Shown in pieces: positions 1 through 12,317 of a DNA stretch of 64,000 nt. How positions within the stretch are numbered: the stretch's first letter is position 1; each line of letters begins with the position of its first letter. Origin of the DNA: Purpureocillium takamizusanense (Eukaryota > Ascomycota > Sordariomycetes > Hypocreales > Ophiocordycipitaceae); contig NC_063069.1 in the NCBI RefSeq assembly GCF_022605165.1, positions 558,001 to 622,000 of the forward strand. The letters are read 5' to 3'. Below the pieces are notes generated by a model. That model did not search any database, was not told where the DNA came from, and saw only the letters and a program-made list of their open reading frames with translations. The translations under genes were made by a program, and so were the position numbers.

Positions 1-779
1 GAGCCCCCATGCGACAGACCAAGGTGGGTTATCAAGATGTGCGGGTACGTTCCGTTGGCCGATGGGGCCATTCTCTTGTAATAATCGTGATGGATTGCTT
101 TGCGCAGCATGTTCTGCATGTGGGTTGAGTTAGAAATGTCTCTTGAGCCTTGGTAACACTACTTACCAGGCAATGCAGCTGGTGGAAGAGCTCTACGGTG
201 GCCATGTAGCCACCTCCGAGATTCCCGTACTCTACTATCGAGTTGAACCAGTCGCTTTCAGACATCTTTTTGGAACGCTTGATGTCGTCCTCAGTCACGG
301 CGATCAACGAGGCAGTTCCATCCACGAATGCTATTAACGGTCATTGTCTTGCTCTACATGTACGGTTGTACGGTGAAGAACCGGGTGGCTCACGATGTCG
401 AGTGAACCTGTCCCACGCGCGGTCGAGCTCCGGGCTCGGTGAACCTCTATATCGGCCGGTGAACTCAAAGGATCCATTGAATCGTGTTGGATACTTTAAA
501 CGTTGGTAAATCAGTCGCTTGATCCGGTCAGCCTCTGGTGCATTGAGGGATTGGCAAGCAACACCTACACCACTTTGATTCCAACCTCGTGTCAGGCTTG
601 ATATTGGCTGCTAACCCTAAAGAGAAGCCCAAGCCAACCCAGAAGATGCCCGATAAGATATTCTTGAGACGTTTGTAGCGACGTATACCGTACTTGGCCT
701 GTCTGTCAGCATTGGAGTCGTCCTCTTGGCCGGGTGTCTGCCCGAGAGGCAGGTAGGTCGGCCCAGACGTTGGGTACAT
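1..779 (-). CDS. UstYa/DUF3328 family oxidase-like protein, 3' end cut by the window edge
   Basis: UstYa-family (DUF3328) proteins are small membrane-anchored enzymes that carry out oxidative cyclisation or related steps, often in ribosomally made cyclic peptide pathways. The ATG at 779 gives a cytosolic N-terminus (MYPTSGPTYLPLGQ) and one membrane segment near SGIFWVGLGFSLGLAANI. A later exon ending at 394 encodes RGSPSPELDRAW, the family's PSPELDxxW signature. An intron at 331-393 leads to the exon 167-330, which carries the first HxxHC motif as LFHQLHCL. A 53-nt intron (114-166, CTAAC branch) leads to NMLRKAIHHDYY. The last exon seems to stop near base 20 after ...THL, with GT following, so the second HxxHC motif (HLDHC) would be split by an intron and finished outside the window. 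The splice between the membrane segment and the PSPELD exon (about 540-640) is unresolved. Family assignment is firm; substrate unknown. Confidence 0.85.
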
Positions 780-3700
780 CGCGATGGATGGAAAGAAATG
801 GGGTTTGTGCAACTGAGGAGTAGGAAACCACAGATCGTACGAGAACCATTACCCTTATATTGCGAGGGCTACCGGTGCTTCTGGTTGGCTGGCCAGTGTA
901 CGAAACATTGGTGGCATCTCACGTGCAATAAAGCAACTGATACGTGTGAACCATCCATCAATAGCTGGGGCATCTTCTCACGGCGAAGACAAGCCCGCTG
1001 ATCGCGCCATAAGAATGCAATCGACCCATCGCGGACCCGTAGTGGAAGCGCCTCGCCTCGCGGGCCGGCCAAGGGGCCCAAAAGACGCGTTCTGGACAAG
1101 GGCGTTGCGGCATTTGCGAGCTACCTATGACTCTGCGCTGCAGGGTGAGCCTTGCTGCTCCAGTCCGGCTCTCGAGCGTCCGCAGTTGCGGAAGTGCCCC
1201 TCCGACGTGTCAACGGTCAACTAGAGACAAGCCGTCTATCTTGGAGGGAGCTGAACGGACCTGCCTGGAAGGTGCTTTTCGGGGCGGGATGTCCTTATGC
1301 GCTGAAAGGCGTAAGCCAACCACCACCGTCCATCTCGAATGATCTTTCTATGCTTGTTCATCAATGGCCTTTCCTTAACCTGAGTCTTCCAGTTCCGTGA
1401 AGCAAATGAGCCCGGGGATAGTCTCGGGAGTTAAATGCTCGCATGACCTTTCTGATAGCGTCGAGCTTTCTTCAGCTGGCCCTATGGGGTAAAAGACAAC
1501 ACTTTTCGACTTATCGAATTGATCTTGTCTAGCCTTTATGAGGACTGCGTCCGATGCCATGTGGCTATTATTCATAAAGCTAAATTGAGGTCATGCCCGT
1601 TAGCAGCGCAATCTTGTCCCATTCGTGCATTCCCCCGGCATACTGTTCTTCTTTACACAACTCATGACAGAGGTGTGTAAGTACGCCGCATCTTCACTAT
1701 TGCGTTCACGGGCATGGTTCCCGGGACTGGCTGGAAAACAAAAACAATCTCCTAAAATCCAGGATGACGGCCACCATCACTCTCATCAACGCTTTGCTGC
1801 TCATTACGGCCCGTGCGACCGCGCCGCCGGTAGATGACATGCGCGAAGTAATGCAGCGCACCGAATGCATGAGACTAAGACAGACACCATCATATGGATG
1901 TCGTTCGGCCCATGGTGAGGTAAGATATTGACGCAATACGTAATCATGAACATGGGGAGAGACGCTTCAAATGGGGAGTGACTCGGCAGCTTGATCCCGG
2001 GATTATACCACGAGTGATGACCGCCAACAGTGTATCGTCTACGTCGTACCTCATGGCAGAGCGACTGTTGTGTATGCCTGTCAAGGCCCGCCCATTTGCT
2101 AGGCGTGGAGCCGCACAGAACATCAAAGGTGTTCGAGGTTCTCGTCGACCGTGAGATACTGCCAGGTACATCACGATACATGGAGTCGCAACGGTGTCAT
2201 GCCATCTGCAGATGACAGGCCCGTGTTGGCACCATCAAACCGCAGTAGAAAAATGCCGTAAGCCGAGAGCCAGCGAGAGGCATCTGAGGACCACACCCGC
2301 CGCTGCCGCCAGTCCCTCGCGCAGCTAGTGCTTGGTCGGATGTCAGAATGCGGCCTTTTTTCTCTTCAACGTCGAGTCAGTGTTTGGCGGTCGAAGTGTC
2401 GGTCGACCCCGCAGACCGCCAACCACATTGGCTTCCTGTCTGGAGCGCCTGCCACGTCCACGCGTGCCTCGGCACAGGGCAAGAATTATGACGCCATCGT
2501 GGAGGAATGATGAAAAGGACGCGAGTCCTTTGAATCGCTGCGAAGACCCGGCAAGTGCCTGCTTCAGCAAGCCGTGTCCGGCCACTGCCTGTCGCACCGT
2601 GGTTGACGCAGGAGCCAGCATGTTGTTTCGTAATAAGACTTCAATGGCTTCTGCTGTTTTTCTTCAACACATCTTGGGCGCGCAGAGGCTCGTTACTAAG
2701 ATCGACGGCGCTGCACTTATTCACGACCCCTTCAACACGCCAGAGGATAACGTGTGACACCGCAGCCACAGCCGGGCACGAGTAATAAGAGCCGCACGCG
2801 CACGCGCCGTTGCCAAGCCGCATCGTCATACCGCAGAACGGAGCCAGGGCCATTGATGTTGCCCAGCCCAGCCCTGGCTGAACTGGGGTTACGGTGCTGT
2901 GTCTACTAAGGCAGCTCCAAGCGAGCCGCCCCTAGCGCAGTGGGCAACAACACTCGCAGGCTTTATTTAACGGCATGATTGACGACGATTGACATGGTGG
3001 CTCAACGCCGCGTGCCATCCCGCCGTCAGTTGAGCGAAGATCGCAGCAAGCCTCACACTCAAAGTTGGAGGCGGCTAGGCACCCCCCTATTCGTAGACTT
3101 GCCAAGATCCAGGCGCCAGCAGTCTGGCCCGTAATTTTTGCCGATCTGCCTGAGACATGGCCGCCTTGTCAGCAGGTGTATACGAAGAACTGAGTCGTCG
3201 CCCGCCCACCGAGCGTCATCCAGCACGTCCGGGTATACTACATACGTGCCGTCCGCCTGACTGCGGTCAGATGCCCACGTATCAAGCCCCAACCGAGATC
3301 GCCTCCGCCGAGTGATCAGAAGCCGCCCAGCCACCAACAAGTGGTACCTACTTAGTGCCGCTGCCAGCTGCGCAGGATGTAGGTCGATCGCGTTGCTCCA
3401 CCGCCTTCTTGTTCATTGCAGCGACACGTGGTGAGCGGTGCGAGTCAACCGACATGCCTCGCGCAATCGTCTGCATGCACTGTACAGTAAGTACTGTCTA
3501 TGAATCTGACATGAATTTTACTGTACTATTCGTTGCATGTGTGTCGGTGCAGATTGACGTGAGAAAGTGATTGCCCAACAGTCAAGCGCGGCGGCTGTCT
3601 CTTGACTGGCCCCAGTGACCACCCCATCGTGCAGTTGCCTCGTCCTATGTAGGGTCAATCTTGTCATCCAAGTATACTGCTGTACTGCACCGTACAAAGT

Positions 3701-4015
3701 ACACGCGCTCATGAAGGTCCCTCCCTTTGTGCTCATATTTGCTCATGGCCTAAAAAAAGCCCAGCTGTGGTCGATTTAGTCGAGGGTGTTTCTCTGGAAC
3801 TCTTATTCCTATGTGTATACTTCAATGTTGTGTGCATGTAAACCGCCTGTCAGCACGCCTGTCCCGAACGGACTAGAGGACATATATCACAGATACGACG
3901 AGCAGATTGTGTAGTTGCTCAGTCCAAGCTAGCCTTGCTTGGCCTCATTGATTTCTACCTACCACAGCAAGCGACTTAGACGCACCCCTGGCAAGTCCCG
4001 ACCGCAGCTGGAGCC
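780..4015. other. Gene-free interval of about 3.2 kb
   Basis: No open frame here shows family motifs, believable splice structure or a sustained coding bias. The longest frame (2332-2757, +) is Arg/Pro/Ala-rich with no recognisable domain. Tracts such as TACTGTAC recur around 3480-3700. No short precursor peptide with repeated processing sites was found beside the UstYa gene. The last few hundred bases should hold the promoter of the transporter starting at 4016. Confidence 0.5.
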
Positions 4016-6543
4016 ATGGCCTCATCGGGGGCGTCATTGTCATCAGAGAGTGCAGAGAACGTCAAAGACAGACCATCGCGACATGGACTTCGCCGACTCT
4101 TTGCCCGTCGGCCGACGGCAGAACCTCGCAACGAGAAGCAGTCGTCGCACCCTCGCTGGAGCTTTGGCATTCTGAACGACCCTGAGACTGTTGAAGTACC
4201 CGGTGCGTCTGGCTGCATTGAACCCATGACAAGCCGACAAGCTGTTAACATTGGATTCACAGGTTCGGTATTGCTCCTGGCCGCCAATCGCAACGAGCCT
4301 CTGGGCCTGAGAAACGTTCACGCACGAACATCTCACTCCTCCATCCCAGCCGGGTTTCCCGTCGACGTATCCTCGACTCCTGGACGGACTTCAGTAAGCC
4401 ACCGTACCGCCGATCCACCCGCCCAATCTAGCGACCCAAGTGAGGGAAAGAAGAAGACGCAGGACGGCACCATCATTCTCGAGCCACAGCCAGAGGACTC
4501 GGCCAACGATCCGCTCAATTGGCCGGGATGGCAGCGCGACACGGCCCTCATCTCGCTCGGCTTCTATTGCATGATCGGCGGCGGCATCGGCCCCCTCATC
4601 GCGGCTGGTTTCACTGACATTGCCCACGAGTACGGCGTGACCGTCGAGAACGTTTCGCTCGTCGTCGGCTTGTACATGATGGGCCTCGGCGTCGGCGCAG
4701 TTATAGCATCGCCGACGGCCATTCTGTTCGGCAAGCGACCGGTTTACCTCGCCAGCGCCATCGTCTTCATCGGCACTTGCATCTGGGCTGGACACTCCCC
4801 TAGTTTTCCATCCCTCCTGGCCGCGCGGGTGTTCCAGGGCATGGCCATGAACCCGGTCGAGTGCCTTCCTTCGGCAACGATAGCCGAGATTTTCTTCCTG
4901 CACGAGCGGGCGTATCGCATTGGTATATATACGTTGCTGCTGCTTGGCGGCAAGAATTTGGTCCCGCTTGTAAGCGCTGCGATCATACAGCGATACGGGT
5001 GGCGCTGGGTGTTCTTGTGAGTATCTTTTACCCGCCATATGCAGCACAGTGCAGGGCGTTCCCGTCTGCAGGAGCTGATTATCCCGACAGCATTGTAGCA
5101 ATGGTCGCAGGTCTCGGGCTCAGTCTTTTGTTCTTGTTTGTTCCCGAAACATTTTGGGATCGCACGCCCACCAGGCGGCCGTCCAAGCGGCCCAGCTTCC
5201 TCCGCCGCGTGTCCTCCCGCCGCAGCTTGCCCCAGCCACCGGATATTCCTGACTCCTCGAGCCTTGCTGCCAAAACACCAGTGCGACCTGAGAGTCACGC
5301 AGCGGCTCGAGGGGCACATCTTCACGTCGAGTTTGCTGCTGCAGGTTCCACCGCTGCCACGCCCGGAAAGATCGACAACAGGGCATCCCGCGATGGTGAC
5401 ACCGCCGATGACTGCGTAAACTCACCAAGCGACCAGCCCAGAGCGCCGCCTCGCATCCAAGTCCCTGGCGAGGAAAGGCAATTCGTAAAATATGACAAGA
5501 ACGGTCATCCTGCGTTACCCGCGGAGGACGAAGCAGCGGCAGTGACCGACCAAGCACATCAACACGGCAGTGCCGACGACGGTGGTGTGCCGTCGCCGAG
5601 ACCTATCCTTACTCAGACCCCAACCAGCTACCTTGCGCAGTCCGCATACACCCACAGCATCGCCGGCAGCGAGAACAATGCCGACTATTACATGCGCGGT
5701 CCCAACCTGGATAACGAGCGGATCCCGGCCTCGGCGCTTCGCGCTCCGCCCAAGGTTCAGGCGTACACACACATGCTCCGGCAGCAGCCCGCCCAGACTT
5801 TCGCACAGCATCTACGCCCATACCACGGCCGCCTCAACAACGACAAGTGGCTCAAGGTCATGGTGCGTCCCTTCGTGCTCTTCTCCTACCCCGCCGTGCT
5901 GTGGTCAGCCGCCGTGTACTCGTGCTCGGTCGGCTGGCTCATGGTCATCTCGGAAACCATGGCCATCATCTACCGCGACCCCGCGTCGTACAACTTCGAC
6001 TCGCTGCAGACGGGCCTCGTGTATATATCGCCCTTCATCGGCGGGGTGTTGGGCACCGGCGTGGCCGGCAAGATCAGCGACATTGTCGTCCGCGCCATGT
6101 CCAGGCGCAACGGCGGCATGTACGAGCCCGAGTTCCGACTGGTCATGGCCATCCCAATCATGGTGTCCACCTGCATCGGCCTCATGGGCTTCGGCTGGTC
6201 GGCACAGGACAAGGACCACTGGATGGTTCCCACCGCGTTCCTCGGCGTCCTCTCCTTCGGATGCTCCCTGGGGTCGACGACGGCCATCACCTTTTGCGTC
6301 GACAGCTTCCGGCAGTATGCCGGCGAGGCGCTTGTGACACTCAACTTCTCCAAGAACATCCTGCACGGCCTCGTTTTCAGCCTGTTTGTGTCGCATTGGA
6401 TGGCGCACGACGGCCCGAGGAAGGTCTTTCTATGGCTTGGCGTTATCCAGCTGCTGCTGCAGCTGACGACCATCCCCCTATTCATATACGGGAAGCGAGC
6501 GCGCATGTGGACCGTGAGGAAGAATTTCATGGAGAGATTTTAG
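4016..6543 (+). CDS. MFS transporter, DHA1/HOL1-like, with long central loop
   Basis: A plasma-membrane drug:H+ antiporter-type major facilitator; relatives include yeast Hol1, which moves cations and polyamines, but the substrate here is unknown. The ATG at 4016 has a good context (GCCATGG). A conserved soluble N-terminal block (WSFGILND...NEPLGLRN) and the motif DPLNWPGWQRD precede six membrane segments. A hydrophilic loop of roughly 220 residues, rich in Pro, Ser and Arg, then leads to six more, ending WTVRKNFMERF. Two introns are inferred. The first is 4203-4262, a 60-nt in-frame intron that restores EVPG-SVLLL. The second is 5017-5090, joining ...GWRWVF to FIVAMVAG in phase. The spliced product is about 797 residues. 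If the first intron were retained the frame stays open, so 817 residues is the alternative. It ends convergent to the CLC gene. Confidence 0.88.
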
Positions 6544-7094
6544 ATTGTTTTTTTTTTCTTGCTAGAGCCGGAGCCACTGTTGTAGGTGTGCTTCCCGCGA
6601 TGACGTGCTGCAGGCTGGATGCAGTCTGCGCAACACAAGGCTACGCGTAGTCTTGCATAACTTCTCCATATGAGGTATAGAGAATGAATTCAACCCGCAG
6701 CTATATACAGAGCTTGACGAGACCCCTTGAAATACTTGTTTATGAGACGAGCAGCGAGACACATTTTGTGCCTTGCTTGCACCACCACATACACACACAG
6801 AAGGTGCATATACTGTACTTGGAGGCATTTCGACGTCGAGGCTTGCTTGTCCGTTGTTACACCCATCCAGCGGTCTTATAGCGTTGCACTGCTACCTTGG
6901 CGCGCGCGGTCCGACCCGTGGATTGATCAATCAGCAAACAATACAGCCCACTACCAAGCACCGGGCTTTCACTATACTGTACTACAGACCCACTCAGTGG
7001 CGTTGCCCACTAAACGCTCTTTATGTACGAACACGCCCGCAGTTGTGGGCGAATGCATTCTATTTCTATTGCGATACGTGACTTGCTTCCGTAC
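6544..7094. other. Convergent 3' intergenic region
   Basis: About 550 bases lie between the stop of the MFS gene (+) and the stop of the CLC gene (-). A T-rich run follows the MFS stop at 6547. No gene is visible; it should contain the two 3' UTRs and polyadenylation regions. Confidence 0.6.
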
Positions 7095-9362
7095 TCATTC
7101 GTCTAAAAGTCTTAGGAGCCGCTTCTTGAGAGCCACGCCCACCACCTTTGCCGTTTCCTCCTCCACCACAATCAGGTACCGGACGCCCAGCTTGTCAAAC
7201 ATCTCCACGGCGTACTCCAGCGGCGCCGTGGCGGGGACGGACACGGGGCTCCTGTTAATGAGCTCGGCGAGCATGCCGCCCAAGAGATCCAGCTCGACCT
7301 CTTGGCCCGATTCGTCAACCGCCCGCAAGATCGTCTCCAGGTCCGCCTCGGGCAGGTATCCGTGGCAGATGCCGCGCTCGTTGACCAGGACCAGACCGGC
7401 ATCCATAAGGCCGCGGGCGCGGAGGCTAGCCAGCTTGGCCCGTAGAACCGACGGTGCGACACGGTAGTTAGGGCCGGTAAAGACCGTCACGGCATCCATA
7501 GTCTCTGAAGGAGGAATGAGGGCCGCGACCGTGGCGGTGCCGTCCGTGTCCCTCATCATCCTGATCTTGCTCAAGGCGCGCTCCGCTTCGAGGAATGGGT
7601 GGCCCTGCAGGTGTTGTGACAGGTCATAGACACCGTCCGCGCAGATGCAGTCGGCAACCCACTTGGCGGTGAGGATGGCAATCATGAACGGAGGAATGAA
7701 GTTGACCTCCCCCGTCAGCTCGAACATGATGACGGCGAGACTGACCGTCATCCTGCTGACCCCGGCCAAGAACGCGGCAGACCCAACCATGGCGAAAATG
7801 CCCGGCGAGATGCCCGGCACGGCCTGGCCAACCATGCGTCCAAAAAGCGCTCCGGCGTCCAGCGAGGGGATGATGATCCCTGACGGCACCTTGCAGCCAA
7901 ACGTGATTGTGGTCAGGACAAGCTTGACCAGCGTGCCTGAAATGAGCCACGCATAATACGTGCCCCTCTCCTCAAGGGCCTCCTGCTCGCAGATCCAGTC
8001 CTCCTCAACGTTATTGCAGTCGACCAGAAGCCGCTCCATGGTGATGTCTCCCGTGTCGCGAATCAGGCGATTCGGGAACTGAAGCAGTGCCGTGGCCAAA
8101 ACGACCAGAAACACCTCAAAGACGGGGCTGTTCTTGATGATGGAAATCTTGCGAAACGACTTCGACCACATAAAGTTGGCGTGACAAAAGATGCCGCCAA
8201 ACACGCCGCCACAGACGCCGAGAAAGATGAAGACAACGTAGTGGAAAAAGTCGTAATCGACGCCGTAGTTGGTCTCAAAGAGGACGAGCTTGCCGGTGCC
8301 CGTAGGATTGAGCTCCTTCAGCGCAGCGGCGGCAACTAGGGAGCAGAGGAAAGACCGCCAGAGGACGCGGCGCGGGAAATAGGTGCTGATTTCCTCGTAG
8401 CTGAAGAGCACGCCGCCAATGGGCGCGCCAAAGGCAACGGACAAGCCCGCGGAGCAGGCGACGCTGAGTGCCTCGCGCATTTTGCGTTCGTTTGTGGCGT
8501 ACTTGGGGACGCACTTGGCCACGAGGTATCCCACGCAGGTCGAAATATGCACGAACGGGCCTTCCTTGCCCAGACACATGCCCGTGGCCACGGCAAAGGT
8601 GGCACCGACGGCCTTGACGACAAGGACCTTGAGGTCGAGGAAGTGCGGGATGACGAAGCCGGACAGGATGGTCTTGATCTCGGGGATGCCGCTGCCAGCA
8701 GCCATGTACATGACCTTGCCCTTGGGTGATTCTACAACATCCTCGGCCTCGTCTCCGTCGGCCGCGATGCCCACCGCTGGAAGATTCATCTTTGTCGTCA
8801 TGGTCAATCCGGCGGCGATGACGCCAAAGAGCAGCGCCGACGCCACGTACACGGCATATGCGGAGCCGAAACCGCTCGCCCAGGGCAACCACCGATTGCA
8901 CTGTCCGTCGTCAATGGCACAGCACGCGCGGCGGTTCAGCCATATGCTTTCGGCGCAGCGGCCCTCCTTCCAGTCGGCAACCGTCTCGACGCTGACGTCG
9001 ACGGCAAAGGCGACACAGGCCGTCAGGATGCCCACGGCAAAGGCAGCGACCCAGCCCTGCGTGAGATCCCACCACGCGGCGACGCGGCCTCTAATCCCGC
9101 CTCGGAAGCGCGACTCGACCTCGCTGCGCCGCACGCTGTCCTTGACCAGGTCGTGCAGCCAGTCGATCGCGGTGTAGTCGTTGTAGGGCAACCCATCGCC
9201 GGCATACGCGGCCGCCGTCGTCTCGTCCTTGGAGGCGCGGGAGAGCAGCGCGGGCCGACTCGGTCGTCGAGGAGAGGGATGCTGGTGGCGTGGGACGGCC
9301 ACGAGCAGCGGCGTGGCCTCCGTGGGCGTGCCAGCCTCGACCGATGAGTTGTCGGTGGCCAT
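7095..9362 (-). CDS. CLC-family chloride channel / Cl-/H+ exchanger with two CBS domains
   Basis: An intracellular CLC protein of the Gef1/ClC-3 type, which balances charge and chloride in acidic compartments. From the ATG at 9362 (GGCCATGG) it is an intronless 755-residue protein, close to the size of yeast Gef1. Hallmarks are GSGIPEIK near 223-230, GKEGPFVH with the gating Glu near 267, GVLFSYEE with the inner proton Glu near 323, and VPSGIIIPSLDAGALFGR. The C-terminal part has two CBS-like halves ending KRLLRLLDE. Both glutamates of coupled exchangers are present, so it is more likely an antiporter than a passive channel (family knowledge). The frame is open upstream to a stop just before 9404 but without another ATG. 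A TTAG acceptor-like site there leaves open a small upstream exon. Confidence 0.92.
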   Translation of the reverse strand: MATDNSSVEAGTPTEATPLLVAVPRHQHPSPRRPSRPALLSRASKDETTAAAYAGDGLPYNDYTAIDWLHDLVKDSVRRSEVESRFRGGIRGRVAAWWDLTQGWVAAFAVGILTACVAFAVDVSVETVADWKEGRCAESIWLNRRACCAIDDGQCNRWLPWASGFGSAYAVYVASALLFGVIAAGLTMTTKMNLPAVGIAADGDEAEDVVESPKGKVMYMAAGSGIPEIKTILSGFVIPHFLDLKVLVVKAVGATFAVATGMCLGKEGPFVHISTCVGYLVAKCVPKYATNERKMREALSVACSAGLSVAFGAPIGGVLFSYEEISTYFPRRVLWRSFLCSLVAAAALKELNPTGTGKLVLFETNYGVDYDFFHYVVFIFLGVCGGVFGGIFCHANFMWSKSFRKISIIKNSPVFEVFLVVLATALLQFPNRLIRDTGDITMERLLVDCNNVEEDWICEQEALEERGTYYAWLISGTLVKLVLTTITFGCKVPSGIIIPSLDAGALFGRMVGQAVPGISPGIFAMVGSAAFLAGVSRMTVSLAVIMFELTGEVNFIPPFMIAILTAKWVADCICADGVYDLSQHLQGHPFLEAERALSKIRMMRDTDGTATVAALIPPSETMDAVTVFTGPNYRVAPSVLRAKLASLRARGLMDAGLVLVNERGICHGYLPEADLETILRAVDESGQEVELDLLGGMLAELINRSPVSVPATAPLEYAVEMFDKLGVRYLIVVEEETAKVVGVALKKRLLRLLDE

Positions 9363-9745
9363 GGCCGGCGTGGGGGATGGTGTCTGGAGGCCGCTCTCGT
9401 TCACTTGCTAAGTTGGGGTACGAAAGTAATGAAATGCCTCTCTTCCGCCGCCGTGAAGGGGGGGAAGCAGCAGATGATGAAAGGCAGGGACCAACGGGCT
9501 GGTTGACGTCTGCTTCATGCGGCAACCGCCCTCCCGCAAGCGCTCAGTGCGGTGTGCCGTAGCCGTAGCCGCCGTTGCCTCGTGGAAATATGGAAATGCG
9601 CGCATGCACGCACCGCAACTGGCATTCTTCCTTGAGTCGTGACACCCCGTTCGTTTGCACCTTCGTCTGATGGCCTGTGCTGACTGACGTCAACTGATCG
9701 CCCCCCGCGGGGTCAGATGATGGTTGCGCCTGAGACAGCATGGAC

Positions 9746-9757
9746 GGGGGGGGGGGG
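9746..9757 (+). repeat. Poly-G run (12 G)
   Basis: A homopolymer of about twelve G lies in the intergenic region upstream of the CLC gene. Its length may be unreliable for technical reasons. Confidence 0.8.
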
Positions 9758-10539
9758 ACCCAACAACACCGACATTGTGAGCAGCCCCGGTCACGACCTA
9801 CGAATGCCCTCTTCTCTTGGTACGGTACCTTGCAGTACCAAGTAATACTGTACGGTGTCTTACGTTGCAATCGCATGGTGTTGTGGCCGTCAAGTCGACG
9901 TGTCCGGCGAGTTACATACGGTTGAGCCGAACTCTGTTTCCAATCGCGGCTTGGCTTCAGTCCGCCGCGCATTTGGGGGCAAGTAACTCGTGTTCTGTCA
10001 GGGTCTCGAACGCAGCTCACTCTGTCGGCCAGGCAAGTTCCCTCAAGCCGCTCGCCGTGCTCTATTGCGCCTCGAGGAAGTGTGCGAAGCACGAGCTGAA
10101 AGTTGACGCAGTCCATCCTCCCACATGCATTGAGCTTTTATGCTAATTCCAGCCGGCTTTTCGGCAACGGCTCCGTCGCCTGCACGCCGGTGCACCGTGA
10201 CACTGCTGCACTCGGGATACACAGACCGTGCCGACCTTCCAGTGCGGGTATTCTTCAGCGTTACTGTGATTTGGTGGTGGCTCGTGTGCGGAGATCTAGC
10301 CGACGGGGTGCACCAGACATCGTCTCGGGGGCAGCCGCAACCTTAATGCCATGGTCAAGCCCCCGGCTGAACCCGCCTCAAAGCCAAGCCAGCTAAAGTC
10401 AGTGGCACCTCCAAGAGAAGTAACGATGACGTCGCCCAGACCGCGGCAGGTGGCTATTCCCGGCTCCCCTCAAATGCTCTGTTGACCGAGCCGGCAATGA
10501 CATCTGCAGCCTGAGCCTCCGCCAGAGCGTTCTAGTGTT

Positions 10540-10554
10540 GGGGGGGGGGGGGGG
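10540..10554 (+). repeat. Poly-G run (15 G)
   Basis: A homopolymer of about fifteen G, the second such run in this gene-free stretch. Confidence 0.8.
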
Positions 10555-12059
10555 CGCTGGCGAACTTTGCAGGAGACAGCACTGGTCGGTCCAGGTTGTC
10601 CATTGCCTGCTGCCGCGTGACATGTCACTAAAGCTGCAAGTGGTGCTCGCCTCGAACCACTTCTAAGGCGCCGTCGGGTGCCAGGGTCCAAAGCTGCCCT
10701 CGATGCTTCTGAAACAACCACGGTCGTACCGCCTATCACAAAGCATCGATGACTTGCGGCTGAGGAGCATTTGTTCTTCCCTTTCAAACGTCCGCGCCCT
10801 TGGTCTCAAAAGACGGTGACAAGGAAGATTGCCTGATCAAGCAAGTGGGTGCCCCTTGAACGCGTCACTGATTGGCTCAGGAGCGACCCAGCAGAGGAAG
10901 GAGCGCGGTTGCACGAAGCTGTCAACGGCCGTCATTCGTCTGCCCATGCTTGCACATTGACGTCGTTTGTGCATTTGCCTGTGCCGCGAGTGTACAGTGC
11001 CTGCCAGGCAAGCATCAATAATGCTGCTGTTAGAGCGGGATGTCTCCTCCACCAATGTTCATTCGACGACCGGCCCCGGATCCCAACTGCAAAACGTCCA
11101 ACTGTCCGGCCGCCTGAGTTATGAGCAACCATCACCTTATAGTCGACATCGACCCCATGGCAAAGGACCGACTTGTCACTAGCGCCTTAGTGAAGATTTT
11201 TGCGAGATCCGAAGCTGCAGTATGTTTAGAGGCACAGCCTGTATGTGGGATCCTCACCACCCTCGAGTCTAGGGGTCATAGGCCTCCGATAGCAAAGGTC
11301 ATACGACCCCTACTGCAGACCTCCCAGGCGTCACACAGCCTCGTGGAATGAACCAAATGCGTATATATACTTCGTACACGGCCCAGGTCCCATCCGTAGA
11401 CAGAAAACCAAGACTCCTATTGACCCGGGTCCAGCCCCTTTCCAACAAAGATGATTCACCGCGCGGAGGGCAGAAACGCACACATTCTCTTGGGTACATG
11501 AACCGTCGCCTGCTCTGCCTGAGTTACCGGGTAAGCTATTTACAACGCGGACACCCAGTCTCCCCGTCGCATTATGCCTGCATGGCCCGGATGCCAGACT
11601 AGCCAAGCCTACAACCTACTCCAAAGCACAGACTTTGTAAGCAGCATCGCATTCCCAGGTAAGTAAGTGAACATGATCGCACCCCTCACCACATCAAACT
11701 AAATTTTAGACAAAAAGATGGCTTCACAGTAAGTAAAATGACGCTTACATTGCTTCTGAGCCGTAGCATGAGCATTATGCCTGTGTGCCTTGCGTTCATT
11801 GACCACCTGTGGCCCCAAAATTAGCCACGGACACCTTCTTATTTCGTCCATCTCTCCGCCTCGCGCAAAGAAGTGTGCCTGAGATGCCATTCCATTTCGC
11901 GGTGCACGCCTTGCGAGCAATCCATCATAAAATGTCCGCTGTGTCAGTCGGGCCGTTGTTGCGCCGGTCGGATACAGGCCGTAAGCGGCAACCGTTCGAG
12001 ATTTCGACGTTTCTTACTGGGAGCTATAAATAAGGCCATTGGCAACACCCCTGGCGCTA

Positions 12060-12066
12060 GGCTAAA
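12060..12066 (+). promoter_or_regulatory. Candidate XlnR/Xyr1 site (GGCTAAA) upstream of GH12
   Basis: The heptamer GGCTAAA matches the known Aspergillus XlnR consensus for (hemi)cellulase promoters and sits about 334 bases before the GH12 ATG. A single 7-mer can occur by chance; the call rests on its position before a gene of the expected regulon. Confidence 0.4.
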
Positions 12067-12310
12067 CGTTTCCCAAATAGAGATAGCCCTCTGTCTCCTA
12101 AATGGAACGAAATCGTCAGCGGAGCAATTAAGGTGTTCCTGCGGGTTGGCTTCGCAGCTCCAACATGAACGGAACGTCTTCGCTTTCAGCTAGATCAGGG
12201 GCGGGTGCGAAACAACTCCTACAGGATGCCAAGGCTGCGGCTGATGATGAACCGCGGCCAAAGGGCATGCTTGAGAGCTCACAGCATGAGAGTTGAACAA
12301 GGATCGTAGG

Positions 12311-12317
12311 ATAAAAA
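12311..12317 (+). promoter_or_regulatory. TATA-like element of the GH12 gene
   Basis: ATAAAAA lies about 85 bases upstream of the GH12 start codon, a usual position for a fungal TATA element. A second TATA-like site (CTATAAATA) lies near 12024 and would imply a long leader. Confidence 0.4.

Noticed and set aside
2332..2757. Open frame of 141 codons in the left gene-free interval
   Set aside because: Arg/Pro/Ala-rich with no homology signal and no neighbouring exons.
9544..10116. Minus-strand open frame of 190 codons upstream of the CLC gene
   Set aside because: No domain, crosses a poly-G run, and its composition resembles random GC-rich DNA.
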